Positions 1-11,562 of a DNA stretch of 64,000 nucleotides are shown piece after piece. Source of the stretch: Blepharisma stoltei (Eukaryota > Ciliophora > Heterotrichea > Heterotrichida > Blepharismidae); NCBI GenBank assembly GCA_914767885.1, contig CAJZBQ010000062.1, forward strand, positions 620,001 to 684,000, in the 5' to 3' direction. The translations under genes were made by a program, and so were the position numbers. Position 1 is the first letter of the stretch. Each line of letters begins with the position of its first letter. The notes under the pieces were generated by a model that ran no database searches, was not told the origin of the DNA, and saw nothing but the letters and a program-made list of their open reading frames with translations.

Positions 1-8
1 CAAATAAG

Positions 9-1096
9 ATGCTATATAAAGCATTAAAAAATTATCCGTCTGAAGAGAAAATCAAAGACAACAAAGCATTTTATTATATAAACAAATTAAATAAAGAAAC
101 CAAGGAAATACATTCTAAAGGAAAAAGTAGCTGGAAAAAGGAGATTATAAAGCTACGAGAAAAAGAGGACTCTAAGATTAGACTTGATATGATAAAAGAT
201 ATTTACAATAGCAGAACAGAAAGAGAGAAGAAATTAGATCAATATTTACCTCAAGTCTCTCAGTCAAGTAATTTTAGTTTATCAAAAATCCAGTCGGAAT
301 CGATTTTAGATGACTATTCTGAACGGCTAGAAAAAGCAAAAAAAAGAAGGCAAGGTCTTAATACAAAAATGCTTTTATCATCTTTGGACATGGATAGGCT
401 ATCAATTGTAAAAGCTCAAAACCATCGATCTGAACTTGAATTATATAAAAAAATCCAAGATGAGAGCAGAGCAAAATCATCAAAATCCATGACTCCCCCT
501 CCGTGAGCGAAACAAAGCCATTGGAAAAATCCCTATTTTTGCCCAAAAGCCCACCCTCCGTGAGCGAACAAAAATTTTTATGAAATAAAAGTTGATATAT
601 AAATGATTGTTAATATAATGAAATCTCTAGCTAATTCTGTTTAATTTTAATAAAATTTCATTTTAAAACATAAATTTTACAAATTAAATAAATATTTGCT
701 TTTATATTTTCGCGAATGGGATTTTTTTTTAATCTCGATAAAAAAAAATTCTAAAAATTTAGATATATAATTTTTAAAAAGCAAATTCCTCCGTTGGGAG
801 TAAGAAAAGGAACAAGAGAAATCGAAAGCGTGTCAAAACTGCTTAACAATTTAGAAGTATCCGATAAAATTAAAATCAATCGAGCAGTCACTTCAATGAA
901 AAAATTCGCAGGAGGTAACTTGAGAAAAAGAGTAAGAAGTGTTCAGAGAGATAAAAGTGTATCTCCTCTATCGAAAATAAATAAAATACGACAGGAATTT
1001 GATTTATATAATAAAAGATCTGCAAGGGTTAATAAAACGTTAGCATCGAGTACTTTATGCAAAGATGGTGACACATTTTTAGTAAGTTTAAGATAA
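9..1096 (+). CDS. Charged, basic protein interrupted by a MITE; 5' end may be outside the window
   Basis: Two open frames (9-489 and 800-1096) join in frame when the insert at 490-800 is removed and one pointer is kept, giving 259 codons including the stop. The product is Lys/Glu/Ser-rich with predicted helical, coiled-coil-like stretches and no domain I recognise. The second half has repeated basic clusters (RKRVR, KSVSPLSK). There is no stop upstream of the ATG at 9 before the window edge, so the real start may lie further left. The insert is flanked by TGA on the left and TAA on the right, so the retained codon is Met or Ile depending on which copy survives. Function unknown. Confidence 0.6.
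490..800. mobile_element. BogoMITE-like MITE (IES) inside the first gene
   Basis: Ends CTCCCCCTCCGTGAGCGAA on the left and CCTCCGTTGGGAG on the right. The interior carries the family core words (gataat..ataatgaaatct..agctaattctgttta, then an ATTTTTGCGAAT-like block). Direct repeats are TGA (490-492) and TAA (801-803), so one pointer has lost its TA. Length about 311 bp, shorter and more decayed than the 387-bp copies. Removal restores the reading frame of the host gene. Confidence 0.8.
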
Positions 1097-1277
1097 CGAA
1101 TGTTTTATTTAATATTAAAATATATTAGCAAAAAGTAACGTGAATTTTTAAATCAAAAAAAATTATAGTCCATTTCTATAGAGAGCATATAAAATATAAT
1201 TATATCATAATCTCTCAAATGAAATCGATCCATTATTTAGAATCACAAATATTAGATTTCAAGCATTAATTTAATTA

Positions 1278-1499
1278 TTAACTAGATGATAAATTTGATC
1301 TTTCTTCTGATAATTCAGCTTCACTAGAAGGCTCAATGGGAGATACTGCTAAACTTCGGTTTACTTCGACAGCCTCATTAAGCCGTTTTTGAAAATTAGA
1401 AATAGCTGAAGGTATTGTAGGAAATTCCATGTTTTGCAAATCGTCCATTATCACTTCCAATGTATTGTTCTCTTTCATTCCTTCTAACAAATTTCCCAT
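1278..1499 (-). CDS. Small protein of unknown function (73 aa)
   Basis: An uninterrupted ATG-to-TAG frame with a codon composition like its neighbours. The N-terminus MGNLLEGM could accept N-myristoylation (Gly2), which is inference only. The middle has an amphipathic helix (FQKRLNEAVEVNRSLAV) and the C-terminus is Ser/Glu-rich. It lies 72 bp downstream of the next minus-strand coiled-coil gene and reads the same way. No homology is recognised, and a short ORF in AT-rich DNA can be fortuitous. Confidence 0.45.
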   Translation of the reverse strand: MGNLLEGMKENNTLEVIMDDLQNMEFPTIPSAISNFQKRLNEAVEVNRSLAVSPIEPSSEAELSEERSNLSSS

Positions 1500-1571
1500 T
1501 AAAAATTCGATTTTATAAGACCGATATCATATGATATTATAAAATTATCTATGCTATATAAAATTCTTCAA

Positions 1572-2591
1572 TTACGATTTACCACTATTAGGCTGTCGAC
1601 GGGGAGACTTATCAGTGTTTCCATATACTAATTTGGTGAGCTTTGATATTTTTCTGCTTAATTTTTCCTTCATTTTCATCTCAGTATTCAGATTCCTTTC
1701 CAATTTCCTTGCTTCTTTAGAAAATCTCCCTCCTTCTTCTTTATATGCTTCAAGAGATATTAATGTATCTTTAATTTCTTTTTCTTTATCTAATGCTTCT
1801 TTTGACATTGCCATCAGCTTTTCTTTTAATTTCAAAATTTCTTGGCTTCTTATTTTTTCCTTCTGTTTGTGACTGTTCTTTGTTTCATTTAAATCAGTAA
1901 TTAATTTTAATATTTCAGCTTGAGTGCCGTCAATTTCCCTCTTACAGTCTTCATGCTCTTTTTCTTTTTGTTTATTTAAATTTTGCAACTCTATATTATA
2001 ATGATCTTTCATATGAAAAATGCTTACTCTCAAGCTAGGGATTTCTTCTTGAGTTAGGACTCGATTTCTCTCTTTTAAAATTTCTAACTCTTTTTTTATT
2101 TCTTTATTTTCAGACTCCATATGCAGACAGACATGTCTTAGCTCTTTTAACTGTTTTTCTAATTGAGCCTTCTCATTACTGATTTCTGTTCTTATCTTAT
2201 CCAAATTCATATTTTTTTCGTCAATTTGTGTATTTATTGAAGAAAATTGCTTTTTGTGTGCTTCTCCAAATGTTTGAATTTTGATTTCATAAGAGAGTTT
2301 TAAATCATTAATTTCTTTGCTGTAAGAGGACTTTTTATTCTCAATATGATCTTTTAGCCTTTCAATTTCTCTTTGTAAAGAATCTAGTTGAGCGAAATAA
2401 TCGAATTTCTCATTTTCTTTATTATACCGAAATACTTTTTTCTTGCTATTGATTTGGTTATTCTGTAAGCTTTTGCATGAGATTGATTGAGATGAACCAG
2501 TTGGGGTTTGATTTCTTTGGAATTCCGGGTTAAGAGTATATAAGTCCGGAATATTTTGATTTATTCGTTGAGGTCTGTCAAGATTCGTCAT
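1572..2591 (-). CDS. Coiled-coil protein (339 aa)
   Basis: One continuous frame with a disordered N-terminus (residues 1-60, Asn/Gln/Pro/Ser-rich) followed by nearly unbroken heptad-like coiled coil from about residue 65 to 320 (repeated Glu/Lys/Leu blocks such as LDSLQREIERLKDHIENKK). The C-terminus is short and basic (SPRRQPNSGKS). No in-frame TGA and no insert are needed. The architecture suits a cytoskeletal or centriolar scaffold, but the specific family cannot be told from coiled coil alone. Confidence 0.75.
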   Translation of the reverse strand: MTNLDRPQRINQNIPDLYTLNPEFQRNQTPTGSSQSISCKSLQNNQINSKKKVFRYNKENEKFDYFAQLDSLQREIERLKDHIENKKSSYSKEINDLKLSYEIKIQTFGEAHKKQFSSINTQIDEKNMNLDKIRTEISNEKAQLEKQLKELRHVCLHMESENKEIKKELEILKERNRVLTQEEIPSLRVSIFHMKDHYNIELQNLNKQKEKEHEDCKREIDGTQAEILKLITDLNETKNSHKQKEKIRSQEILKLKEKLMAMSKEALDKEKEIKDTLISLEAYKEEGGRFSKEARKLERNLNTEMKMKEKLSRKISKLTKLVYGNTDKSPRRQPNSGKS

Positions 2592-2773
2592 ATTTGAATT
2601 GGATTTCGAAATTATTCATCTCTATACTTTATGTGTTTAAATGATAAATACTGAGCTTTAATCGTTCAAAAAAATTCATTAAATTTCTCCATAGTTTAGT
2701 TGGTGACTTTAGCTTGTTTTAGACTCAAAATTATTATATTTCATATAAATTTAAATTTATTCGTGTCGAGATT

Positions 2774-2974
2774 TTAGCTATGCTTCTTCCTCTTATTTTT
2801 TATGAGTTCGTCAATAAAATGCAAGAGATCTTCTCTTTGCCCAAGCTCATCCTCTAAATTTTTAATGTCTCCTTCTACAGCTTGAAGTCTTTGTCGTAAT
2901 TTACCAACATCCAACCCCTGAAGCTTTTTTCTTGCTTCATCTTCAAATTGGCTGCTTCTTTTTTGTACTTCCAT
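2774..2974 (-). CDS. Small coiled-coil protein (66 aa)
   Basis: ATG-to-TAG frame encoding an almost wholly helical, charged protein (KLRQRLQAVEGDIKNLEDELGQ) with a Lys-rich tail. It sits about 180 bp upstream of the longer coiled-coil gene on the same strand. It may be a genuine small gene or a fragment whose other exon I do not see. Not recognised. Confidence 0.45.
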   Translation of the reverse strand: MEVQKRSSQFEDEARKKLQGLDVGKLRQRLQAVEGDIKNLEDELGQREDLLHFIDELIKNKRKKHS

Positions 2975-3172
2975 CTATTTTATTTTATAATTATTTAAAT
3001 AACTATTTATCCTGATTGAAATCCAAAACAAAATTTTACTGCTTTTATGTGAAAAAGTCAATAATCTTAAAAAAATTACAAAGCAGCCGACACATAAAGA
3101 CAAGCAGACAAAAAATAAACAAGCAATTTATTAATTGCTTCTTGATCTAATTTCATATTATAATTACTGCTT

Positions 3173-6100
3173 TTATTTGAACTCAATGAAATAGCTCTTG
3201 TGCTTTCTTTTAATAGACTTTGCTTCAATTTCTTTATTGAATTCATATGAAAACATTGATGGATACCTTTCTTCCAATATTTCTCTTGTAATATCGCTAA
3301 CATTAATATAGCCTGCCAATCCTCCACTTTCCATTTTATTTGCTATTAACACATCAGGGCCATATATATCATATCTAACAATAGTAGTTCCAATGATCCC
3401 TGCAATTACTTCGCCAGTATGCAATCCAATTCTCATTTTTAATTGGCTATTATTTTCTCTATTAACTTCTTCAATAATTTCTATCATGGCTTTCGCCATA
3501 TTAATCATATTTAAGCACTCTTGTGCTGGATCTCTTGACTCATTGCCATTATATCCCATAACTACATAGCAATCTCCAATAGTATGGACTTTATAGACAT
3601 TATGATTTACGCACATTTTATCAAATCTTGTAAACAGTTCAGAAAGCATCCCTACTACATCTTTCGGAGTTTTATTAGAACTCCAAGCTGTAAAGCCAAC
3701 AATATCAGCAAATAGCAAAGTTACCCGAAACAGCCTATCTGTAATAGCTTTTCCTTGCTTCATATTTTCTACTACATGAGGCGGCATCATTTGTGTGAGT
3801 AGCTTGTCAGTCTTTTCTATTTCTTTCTCAGCTAATTTCTGCATATTAAAATAAGTCCTCAGATTTTTTTCTCTTCCATATGCTGCTGAGGTGTTTATAA
3901 TAGAAAACCCTAAGACAAGCAGCGCGTTTGCTATGTTTAACGATGGATCTGAGTTAAAAAACGCTATAGTGACTCATGGGATGAAAATCCCTAAGCTTGA
4001 CCAAATAATGAGTGCTATATTAAGGGCTCCTGTAAAATTAAGGATCAAGATAATATACATGATTTCTAATGCTATTAAGTCAACAGGTCTCTTTGTGTCA
4101 TTTGTAATATAAAATAAGGTATTGAGGACCATCGTAAATAAAATAGCCATTAGAACAATTGGATAAATTCTTCTGATATATATCTTCTTATAACCCAAAA
4201 ATAATACTAAAAGCGTTGCTACGATTACAGAGCGACATAAGATATTTTCTTTCTGAGAATAATCAGAAAGCAAAAAATACTCAAGAATGCAGAAAAATAA
4301 GAGTATAGATGAATTTATCAATGCTATAAGCAGGCTGTAATGCATCATAGCTTTGTTATTTAGCAATTTATCACGTCTGAATTTTCTTTGAAAGGCACTT
4401 TCTTTGCACTGAAAATCAAAAATATTGATTTTTTCTAATATTTCTGCTTCGTTTTGATGCAAAAACTCTGGCTCTATGTTAAGTTGTGTCAGTCTTTGGG
4501 TGCTTCTGCCTTTTCGCTTTGGGCTTTGCGGGCTGCTATTATTGCTATCGTGCTCGTGAAATTGGAGTGATATTTTTCTGAATAAAGAATTGTTTCCTGG
4601 GGTTTTAGTATCAGGACTTAGCTGAATTGTTTCAATTTCATCTGAATTCTGCTGTAATCCTTCAGATACTATAAATGTGTCAAGAATTCCTTTGCCTTTA
4701 GCTTCAACCCTATTATTTATAAATGCAAGTCCTTTATAATCTCCTATCAAATCATAGGTTTCCTTAATTCCCTCACTTCGTGAAAAAACAAAATAATTTT
4801 GTTCTTTCACGAGGAGCTAATTTTTTTTAGAAAATTTATAGCCTTGAACTTTTTAGATCATTATATGACCATCTATTCTAATTTGTAAAATTAATTTGTA
4901 CTTGCCAAGCTTTTTTGAGAAGTAAAAACAAAAATGACAGGTCTCGGTTTATAGTTTTAAGATGCCTAATTAGACTTAGGTATTTTATAAGGCAGTGCCC
5001 TGAACCCTATGTTTTCTGGTCGATATTCTGCTGGGGTATAGAGATCTATTATGGTGCATAAATTATATATAAATTTCAAAATAAAAAAATTTAAAACTTG
5101 CAAAAATTGGACAGCGAAAATCAATTTAATTAGTAAACATTATGTTTTGAATGGGATCTGTTTAAAATCCAAAAGAATTAGCTAAAGATTTCATTATACT
5201 AATCATCAATTATATTTCAAAATATTTTTCATATAAACAAATTATGTTAACAAATTATTTGCTCGCTTAAAGAGGAGGGTTTTTCCCGAAAAATAGTGAT
5301 TTTTCCAATAATTTTTTCGCTAACAGAAAGAGGGGAGCTAGAGATTTGTATTTTATTGTATTCTTCAAGGGTTGAACACATTCTACTCGCAGTATTAACA
5401 GTATCCCCTACAAGAGAAAATTGGGGTTTATGATACCCTACAACTCCAGCAGTAACCTCGCCACTATTAATTCCAATTTTTACTTTCAACAAAGATCCAT
5501 TTTTTAGCCCGACTGTTTGTACATGAGAAATCATTGCAAAAGCAAGCTCAATTGTTCTTCTAGCATGAGACACTTTTTTAATATAATCTTCCATTTCTAG
5601 CTCACTGTCCTTTAGTCCAGCACATGCCATATACGTTTTCCCTACAGTTTCTATTTTAGTAACTCCAATAGCAGTGCAAAACTGATCAAATTTTTGAAAA
5701 AGCTCATCTAAAAATGTTGTCAACTCAATTGGTGTATACTCAGAGCAGATTGTGTCAAAATCACAAATATCGCAAAACAGTATCGTAACGGTGCCCTGGT
5801 CCTCAGCAATATAACGAGCTCCTTCTTTTACTCTTTTTTTAACAAAGGCTGGCAATAGAAAGCTTAAAATTTCTTGTGTTTTTTCGATTCCCATTTCTTT
5901 TATCCGAGTGTATTTATATTCAAGTCTTTTAGTTCTATCCAAGACATATCCAACAATTGCAGAAGTAAATGTAATTGATGCATTTATAGTGATGAAACTA
6001 AGAATTATCAAAGCAGCTTCTGTAGCACTCATATTTTGCTCAGCGTATGTGTATGATATAGATATCCCTCTGCAGGTGGGTTTTCCCGCCTTAAGAGGCT

Positions 6101-9100
6101 TTTCTGCCGCAGCACCTGACCACAGATGTCTTGCAGAGGGTCAAGACATAATGGCTGGAGCAGAATCAGCGAATACTGGATGGAGGGTTCTTCACCGATG
6201 CCTATTTCATAACGACTTTTTTTGGTCTTTTTTTTAATGCTAAAAATACTTCTTAAAAAATAGAATAAAATTTATTTGAAAATTATTTCCAAACAAATGA
6301 ACCAATGAAAAAAATAGGCTAAAAAATAGATAAAGTCATTATGGAATAGTCGTCGTGCAAAGACTCGATATGGAGCAAGTGGTAAGCAAGTTCCAAACCT
6401 ACAGACTCTAATAGTAAGGGCTGCCCATGTGCCTCCGGCAACAACTGATAGGATGAGAGCCATACAGCAAGTCCTAAAAATGTCTCTTACGTCCTATAGA
6501 GTTCTAGGGAGCTCGATCGTTCTGAAAGTATCAGAAATTAAAAATATTAAGTTTTAGTATGATATAGATATAACGTGCAATATTAAGTTTTGAGCATTTA
6601 GAAAGGTTATTAGATACCAGTCTACATTAAAAAGAATATATGTTAGAGATGGCACGCAACCTGTTGCTAAGGGTCCTGCTTTTGCATAAGCCATTTCAGT
6701 GCCGAATTTAACTAGAATCCCAATAAAAATAATTATTAACGTAAATTCCAAATAATTATTTTTAAAATAATCAGTAAAAACAATAATCAAAATTATTGTG
6801 AATGCGATGCACAGTATAATTCTCATTAAAATATATGAAAGCGTTACTGAGAGCAGAAATGATTCTAAAAAGGTTCAAATTATAAGCAAAACCCATAATA
6901 AGCTTACAATAATTTTATAATATGTAAGGTTTTCATGGATATATCCTTCACTATAAAGCTTCTCTATATATGGTGTCAAAAACCTAACTCCGCTAATTCG
7001 TGAGTAATCAAAATTTGTTTTACTCGCTTATAGAGTGAGTTAATGTTGTTCAAATATTTAAATTTTTTTCTAATTTGAATCTAAAATATAATTTAATATA
7101 TAATTTATATTTAGAATACAAACTGTTTAAAATTTAATAGAAAAAGCATAAAAGTTCCAATAAAAAATATTTTGTTCTCTCAAGGAGGGTGTGTTTTTCC
7201 TAATAAAGATTTTCCAGTGTGTTATTTTCACAAAGATGAAGGTGTAAGCGTGAATTTATTCATCTCAAAAGCTTCTTTTTCTACATTACTCTTTGTATTG
7301 CTAGTAGGTTTATACGCTTTAACTAGACATGTAGAATATTCTTCTAGTCTCAAAAACTTATAAAACAAAGGTCGGCCAAATGACATCCGCTTAATTTTTA
7401 CCAGTAGGTTTGGATGAAAAATAGTTTTATAAGCAAAGTACATCAATGAAGTCGTCACACATACCAAAGGAAGCAAAAATATGAGCATCAGTGACACAGA
7501 AGAATTTCCAATTTGTTCGCCAACCCCATATAAGTCATTATCACTAAAATCTATAGCAGTAACAATAATAATTGCACATATCAGCAAAACTATTGACACA
7601 AAATGAGTGGCTACATATATAAATCCAATAGCATAAGTCTGTATCCAAATCTGAATAAGGACCGCAAAAACTGTCGCTATATACAAGCTAGTCCCTATCA
7701 GACTATAATCCTCCACAAACCCTGCGTTATTTTGAATTCCACCAAATGCATACATTCCAAATAAAGAAATAAAGAGGCCTTGGCATATTGCAAAAGCTAT
7801 ACATTCTATAAATCTCCAAGCATTAAAGTGAACACATTTTATTCCTTCTGAATAAATTTGAGGGTATTCCCTAATTTGGAAATTTGGCAGAGGATCATCA
7901 AAAACGCTCATAACTATAATGGGAAGAGTTGTAAAAAAGATATTATAGCCAACTAATAGAGTATCATTAAATATTGACGTGTCTGAGTAATCAGTGTATC
8001 AAATATATACAAATGTAATCATTGTTAGCACAAAATTTTTGTAAAAAAATAGCAAAACTCCTCTTGACATTTTGTTATAATTCCAGTAGCCATGGAAAAG
8101 GAGCAGGTCTTCAAGCTGGGAGAAATTTTTTATGACGATTTCACTATAGTTTGGAGCTTGGCTTTCTTCTTTAGAAAGAACTCCAACGCCGATATCAGCT
8201 TCTTGTATCATCGGAATATCGTTATTTCCATCGCCAACTGCGAGAGTTAAAGGTTTGAACTTCACGTTTTCTTTCAAAAGTTTTACGACAAGAGCTTTAT
8301 CTCTGGGGGTTAGTCCATAGAAGCAAGCAGACTGAGAAGCCAATAATAAACAGACCAAGAGCTTTCGAGACTCTTCATCGTTCATGGCTGTTGATAAGGA
8401 AGCACTGTCTATTGAGATAGAAAAATCTACTGAAAAAGGGATGAAAGGTCTGTTCAAAAAAGCGTCACTGATTTTCTTTTCTTGCTTAGAAATATCTTGG
8501 AAAATCGGATGCACTGCAAGCATCTTTTCAACTCCATTCATAGCTACAACATTATCTGCATCTTCATTTTCATGATTTTCCCATATGGTATGACGAGGAG
8601 CATCATTTGCTTCCAACAGACTAAAATTTCTTATCTCATTAGCTGGCTTTCTATAAACTGACTGCTGCTTTCGTGACCTCGCGACAGAGCCCCACCTGGC
8701 AGCTGATGCCTTTCTTGAAACCGCAACTGAGTTATCTTTATATATATGTGTTAGAACTCCATTTTGCAGTGCTTTTGTACAGAGAAATTGGTTAATGAGA
8801 TCATGAATTTTAAATAAAGTGGTTTCTCGGTTAATGATATGCGCCTTATAAGCAGTCGTAACAGTGGCTGCTTCACTGTCTCCACTTAATACCCATATTT
8901 TTATTCCTGCTCTTTTTAGATTGTCTATAGCATTTTGTGTTTCTTGAGTGACTATATCTTCAATTCCAGCGGTTCCGAGAAAGACTAAATTTGACTCAAG
9001 TTCTTGGTATACACTTTCAATTCTCCCTTCACGATTTATTGGGAAATTTTTGCAAGAGTCAAGCTTAGCTAAAAATTCGTTATAGTCATCTTTTTTTAGA

Positions 9101-11562
9101 ATTCGGAAGCCAAGAAGAATTGTACGCTGTCCTAATAATTGCAAGGCTAATGATTGCTCTTCTATATCATATACTAAATTCCTGGGGATAGCGCGGAATA
9201 CGCTATCCCCAGGACCAACCGGGATCGGATCCACACATGGAACGGGGGTTCCATGTGTGGATCCATTTTTGACATGTGAGATATTTACTTTCACGTGTCA
9301 AAAATGGATCCACACATGGAACCCTCGTTCCATGTGGGATCCGATCCCGGTTGGTCCTGGGGATAGCGTATTCCGCGCTATCCCCAGGAATTTTCTATAT
9401 TTTAATTGTGGGGATATATTGAAAAGAGGCAGCATTTCTGATACCGATCCCTTTACGTAAAGAGTGGCAATATCATGATCTTGTTTTTTTACTAGTATCC
9501 TTGATTTTCTGTTTTCAGAAGAAAACGGTGAAGACGCAAGAATTTGAAAGCATTCCTTTGTACCATGCATTTTTAGCACACAGCTATCATTATTTCGGCT
9601 TATAAGGTTGATTCCCAGTTCATCAGCAGCCTCCACAAGTGCATTTTCGTCCATGCTGGTCCCAACAAATTCACTATTAGCATCTTGCCCAGGAACTGTA
9701 TTATTACAAAGTGCCATACATTTCACAAATTCGTAGAGCTTCGTCCCTTCTCCCGAAAGCGTCAAATTTTCATACAGCTTCTGAAAGTTGAAAGAGGACC
9801 CAGTTTGAAGGAAATCTGAGTTATTTTTTTCGCTTACGTAATTTGTAGAGTCGTGGTTATCTTGTGTTGAAACATAGAGTCCTTTTTCTTCATCATTAAG
9901 ATTTATGCTTAAGTCGCAGCTGTATGGGTCTTCTCTGCAATATTTAGTGTTTTCAATGATGCAAGTCTGCAAGCACAGCTTGTTTTCTGTCAAAGTCCCA
10001 GTTTTATCAGCTAAAATGTACTCTACTTGTCCTAAATCTTCATTGATATCTCCAGTTTTGAAGATGATTTCTTTATTTGAATCTCTTTGTATGAAGTAGA
10101 GCTGAATAATTCTGATGATGTCCATTGTTACAAATAAAGAAATAGGAGTGATATTGTTATAAAGGAGGGTAAAGCTTATATAGGACTCAAATGGAGTGTC
10201 AGTATCGTCAGTTGTAGAAAGAACAAAGTGGGCTAAAACCGATTTTAATCTTAATTAATCTATACACGTTTAACGTCTAATATCAGGTTGCTTGACCACA
10301 ACTACTTCCAACACTCTCTAGGGCGAGTTTCGCACCATTTCCCTCGGGCTACTAAAGGTGTGACCACCTCCTACTTTGATAACTAAAAGAGGACGCCAGC
10401 CTTGAAGTTTGGATTTCAAAAACTCTTCTTTGAGCTCAGGCACTTACTTGGGTCTGAAAAGCACCCTAAAGGTCCCAGTTCCACCCTAGGGTTTGAGATA
10501 CCCTTTTGGAAAATTCCATTACCTAAGGCTAGTAGTCGGTAGGAAAAACTACCGGCTCTTACTTGCTTGACAAAGCTGGAATGATTTTACAAGTCTTATA
10601 ATTACAATATGGAAGAAGTGAATTTCGGTCGGGAGACCAGAAAATTCGAGCTACTCCATACTTTAATTATGGGCTGAAACAGATCAGCTTACCATAATCA
10701 AAAGAAACATCAAAATATAAATCACATACTCATTCACTTTCTTTTCAATTCTACTCGTCTTTTTTGGCGGGGAACGAATATTCAATTGCGTTTTAGTCTC
10801 TTCTCCTGCATAAAGCACAATCCCAATTGCCCACTTCGAGCCTAGTACTGTGCTTCCCCGAAATATCAAATTATCTAAAGATAAATCAATTGATTTCGGA
10901 TGCCCTTTTAAACTAAGAATCCCATGAAAGCTGCAAAAATCACTGTTGGGTTGTTCTATTCTTATTAAGCCAGAAATCTTTTTAATAATAAATTCTCTTT
11001 CCATTGTTTGAAACAGCTTCTGAACATCACTGACAGCTATTTTCTTTTTTAAGTTAGTTTCTCCAACAACCCCAGATGCTCTGACATAGCAAGCCCCATC
11101 TTTGCTTTCGGTTGCAATAAGCAAAATATCAGCTGGAGCTTGCTGCTGCGATTTCAATAAAAGAATATGGCCGACGAGGATGTCTTTGCATTTAATGCTT
11201 TGTATTTCTGAGCCATTTCAATAATCATAATCACTTGAATTAACTTTGATGTCATCCTTATGTCGAAAATAGTCATTATAAGCATCTTTTAATAATGTAA
11301 AAAAGATCAAAATCCCAAGTGGGGCTATTGTTGTCCAAGAATTGGTGGGATTTAGCTGGATAGGGATCAATTGAAAAACTGAGACAAGTAAAAATCAAAT
11401 ATTTGATGTTCTTTGAAATTGCTCAAAAAGGTTTTTTGGGAGAAAGCTTGCTAAGGTGTATCTCCCAGAACTCACTTCATTTCCCATAAAAAGTGATGAT
11501 ATTATTGGAGAGCTCCCTGATAACTCAATCTCTCTCCAGTTTTCATTACTTATTTTGGCCAT
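3173..11562 (-). CDS. P4-ATPase / guanylyl cyclase fusion, five IESs (2126 aa after joining)
   Basis: Makes cGMP from GTP at a membrane; the N-terminal half is a lipid-flippase-type P4-ATPase. Removing inserts at 10230-10670, 9170-9397, 6985-7244, 6051-6556 and 4765-5338 leaves 2127 codons with no TAA or TAG; TGA is read as Trp. Order: P4 N-terminus (SGRYTLASFLPKNLFEQF, residues ~35-55), actuator with VGETNLK (~166) where DGETNLK is usual, DKTGT phosphorylation site (~372), GDGNND hinge (~885), membrane helices, about six more helices, a first cyclase domain (~1430-1640), further helices, and a second cyclase domain (~1935-2126). The first has one metal Asp, the purine Glu (KIETVG) and the NTASR motif (C2-like); the second has both metal Asp (ADIVGF, TIGDCY) and is C1-like. 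This inverted order is what is described for ciliate and apicomplexan fused cyclases. Start ATG at 11562 gives MAKISNENW; the family start is variable. Confidence 0.9.
4765..5338. mobile_element. Decayed MITE with a nested insertion, splitting the first cyclase domain
   Basis: The left end (4765-4850) is a degenerate copy of the MITE end with its terminal hairpin (TTAATTCCCTCACTTCGTGA, then a self-complementary partner, then ttaatttttttt). The MITE interior resumes at about 5057 and ends at GGGGAGCTAG (5331-5341). About 200 bp of unrelated sequence (about 4845-5055) is inserted in the A/T tract, so this looks like an element in an element. Joining TA 5339-5340 to TA 4765-4766 turns ..NKIQIS and KETYDLIGD.. 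into one cyclase domain ending RVEAKGKGILDTF. Confidence 0.75.
6051..6556. other. 506-bp insert flanked by a perfect 15-bp direct repeat
   Basis: GTATGATATAGATAT occurs at 6051-6065 and 6557-6571. Removing one copy and the interior fuses ..NLILHVISISY to TYAEQNMSATEAAL.. in frame within the cyclase gene. The interior holds an imperfect inverted pair (TATTTCATAACGACTT near 6206, complement near 6334) and a GC-richer body. The long direct repeat is unlike the 2-3 bp pointers of the MITEs. Confidence 0.7.
6985..7244. mobile_element. Decayed MITE in the P4-ATPase/cyclase gene
   Basis: Left end CCTAACTCCGCTAATTCGTGAG; right end TTGTTCTCTCAAGGAGGGTG...GGTGTAAG, both recognisable against the full copies. 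Pointers are TA at 6985-6986 and 7245-7246. Removal joins ..FEMNKFTL to RFLTPYIEKLYSEGY.. in frame, just after the last ATPase helices. Confidence 0.7.
9170..9397. other. Nested-palindrome IES in the ATPase nucleotide-binding region
   Basis: 228 bp that fold back on themselves at two scales. The whole insert is an inverted repeat of about 90-bp arms (starting aattcctggggatagcg), and each arm contains its own hairpins (CTGGGGATAGCGCGGAATAC with its partner; GGATCCACACATGGAAC with its partner). It is bounded by TATA on both sides. Keeping a single TA gives ..ISPQLKY|DIEEQSLALQ.. upstream of the LGQRTILLGFR motif. The architecture matches inserts at 14481, 15859, 21893 and 29828. Confidence 0.8.
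10230..10670. mobile_element. Retroposon-like insert with ~14-bp direct repeats
   Basis: Imperfect direct repeats GGGCTAAAACCGAT (10230) and GGGCTGAAACAGAT (10671) flank it. Removing 441 bp keeps the P4-ATPase frame (..LLIMVSWSVSAHFVLSTTDD..). The last ~200 bp, ending TTTAATTAT, are clearly related in the same order to the insert at 52776-53047 (shared words ccggtaggaaaa, gtcaggagaccag-like, agatgaattt-like), whereas the left part is present only here. An excision at TA 10246/10690 would also keep frame, so the exact boundary is unsettled. Confidence 0.6.

Noticed and set aside
3173-4810. Separate adenylyl cyclase gene with several membrane helices
   Set aside because: The apparent start is inside a MITE hairpin, and its first residues are the end of the preceding cyclase domain. 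An in-frame TGA (Trp) joins the two visible parts.
5247-6032. Separate short guanylyl cyclase gene
   Set aside because: Its last residues are translated MITE sequence, and its domain completes only with KETYDLIGD..KGKGILDTF across the insert; it is part of the ATPase/cyclase fusion.
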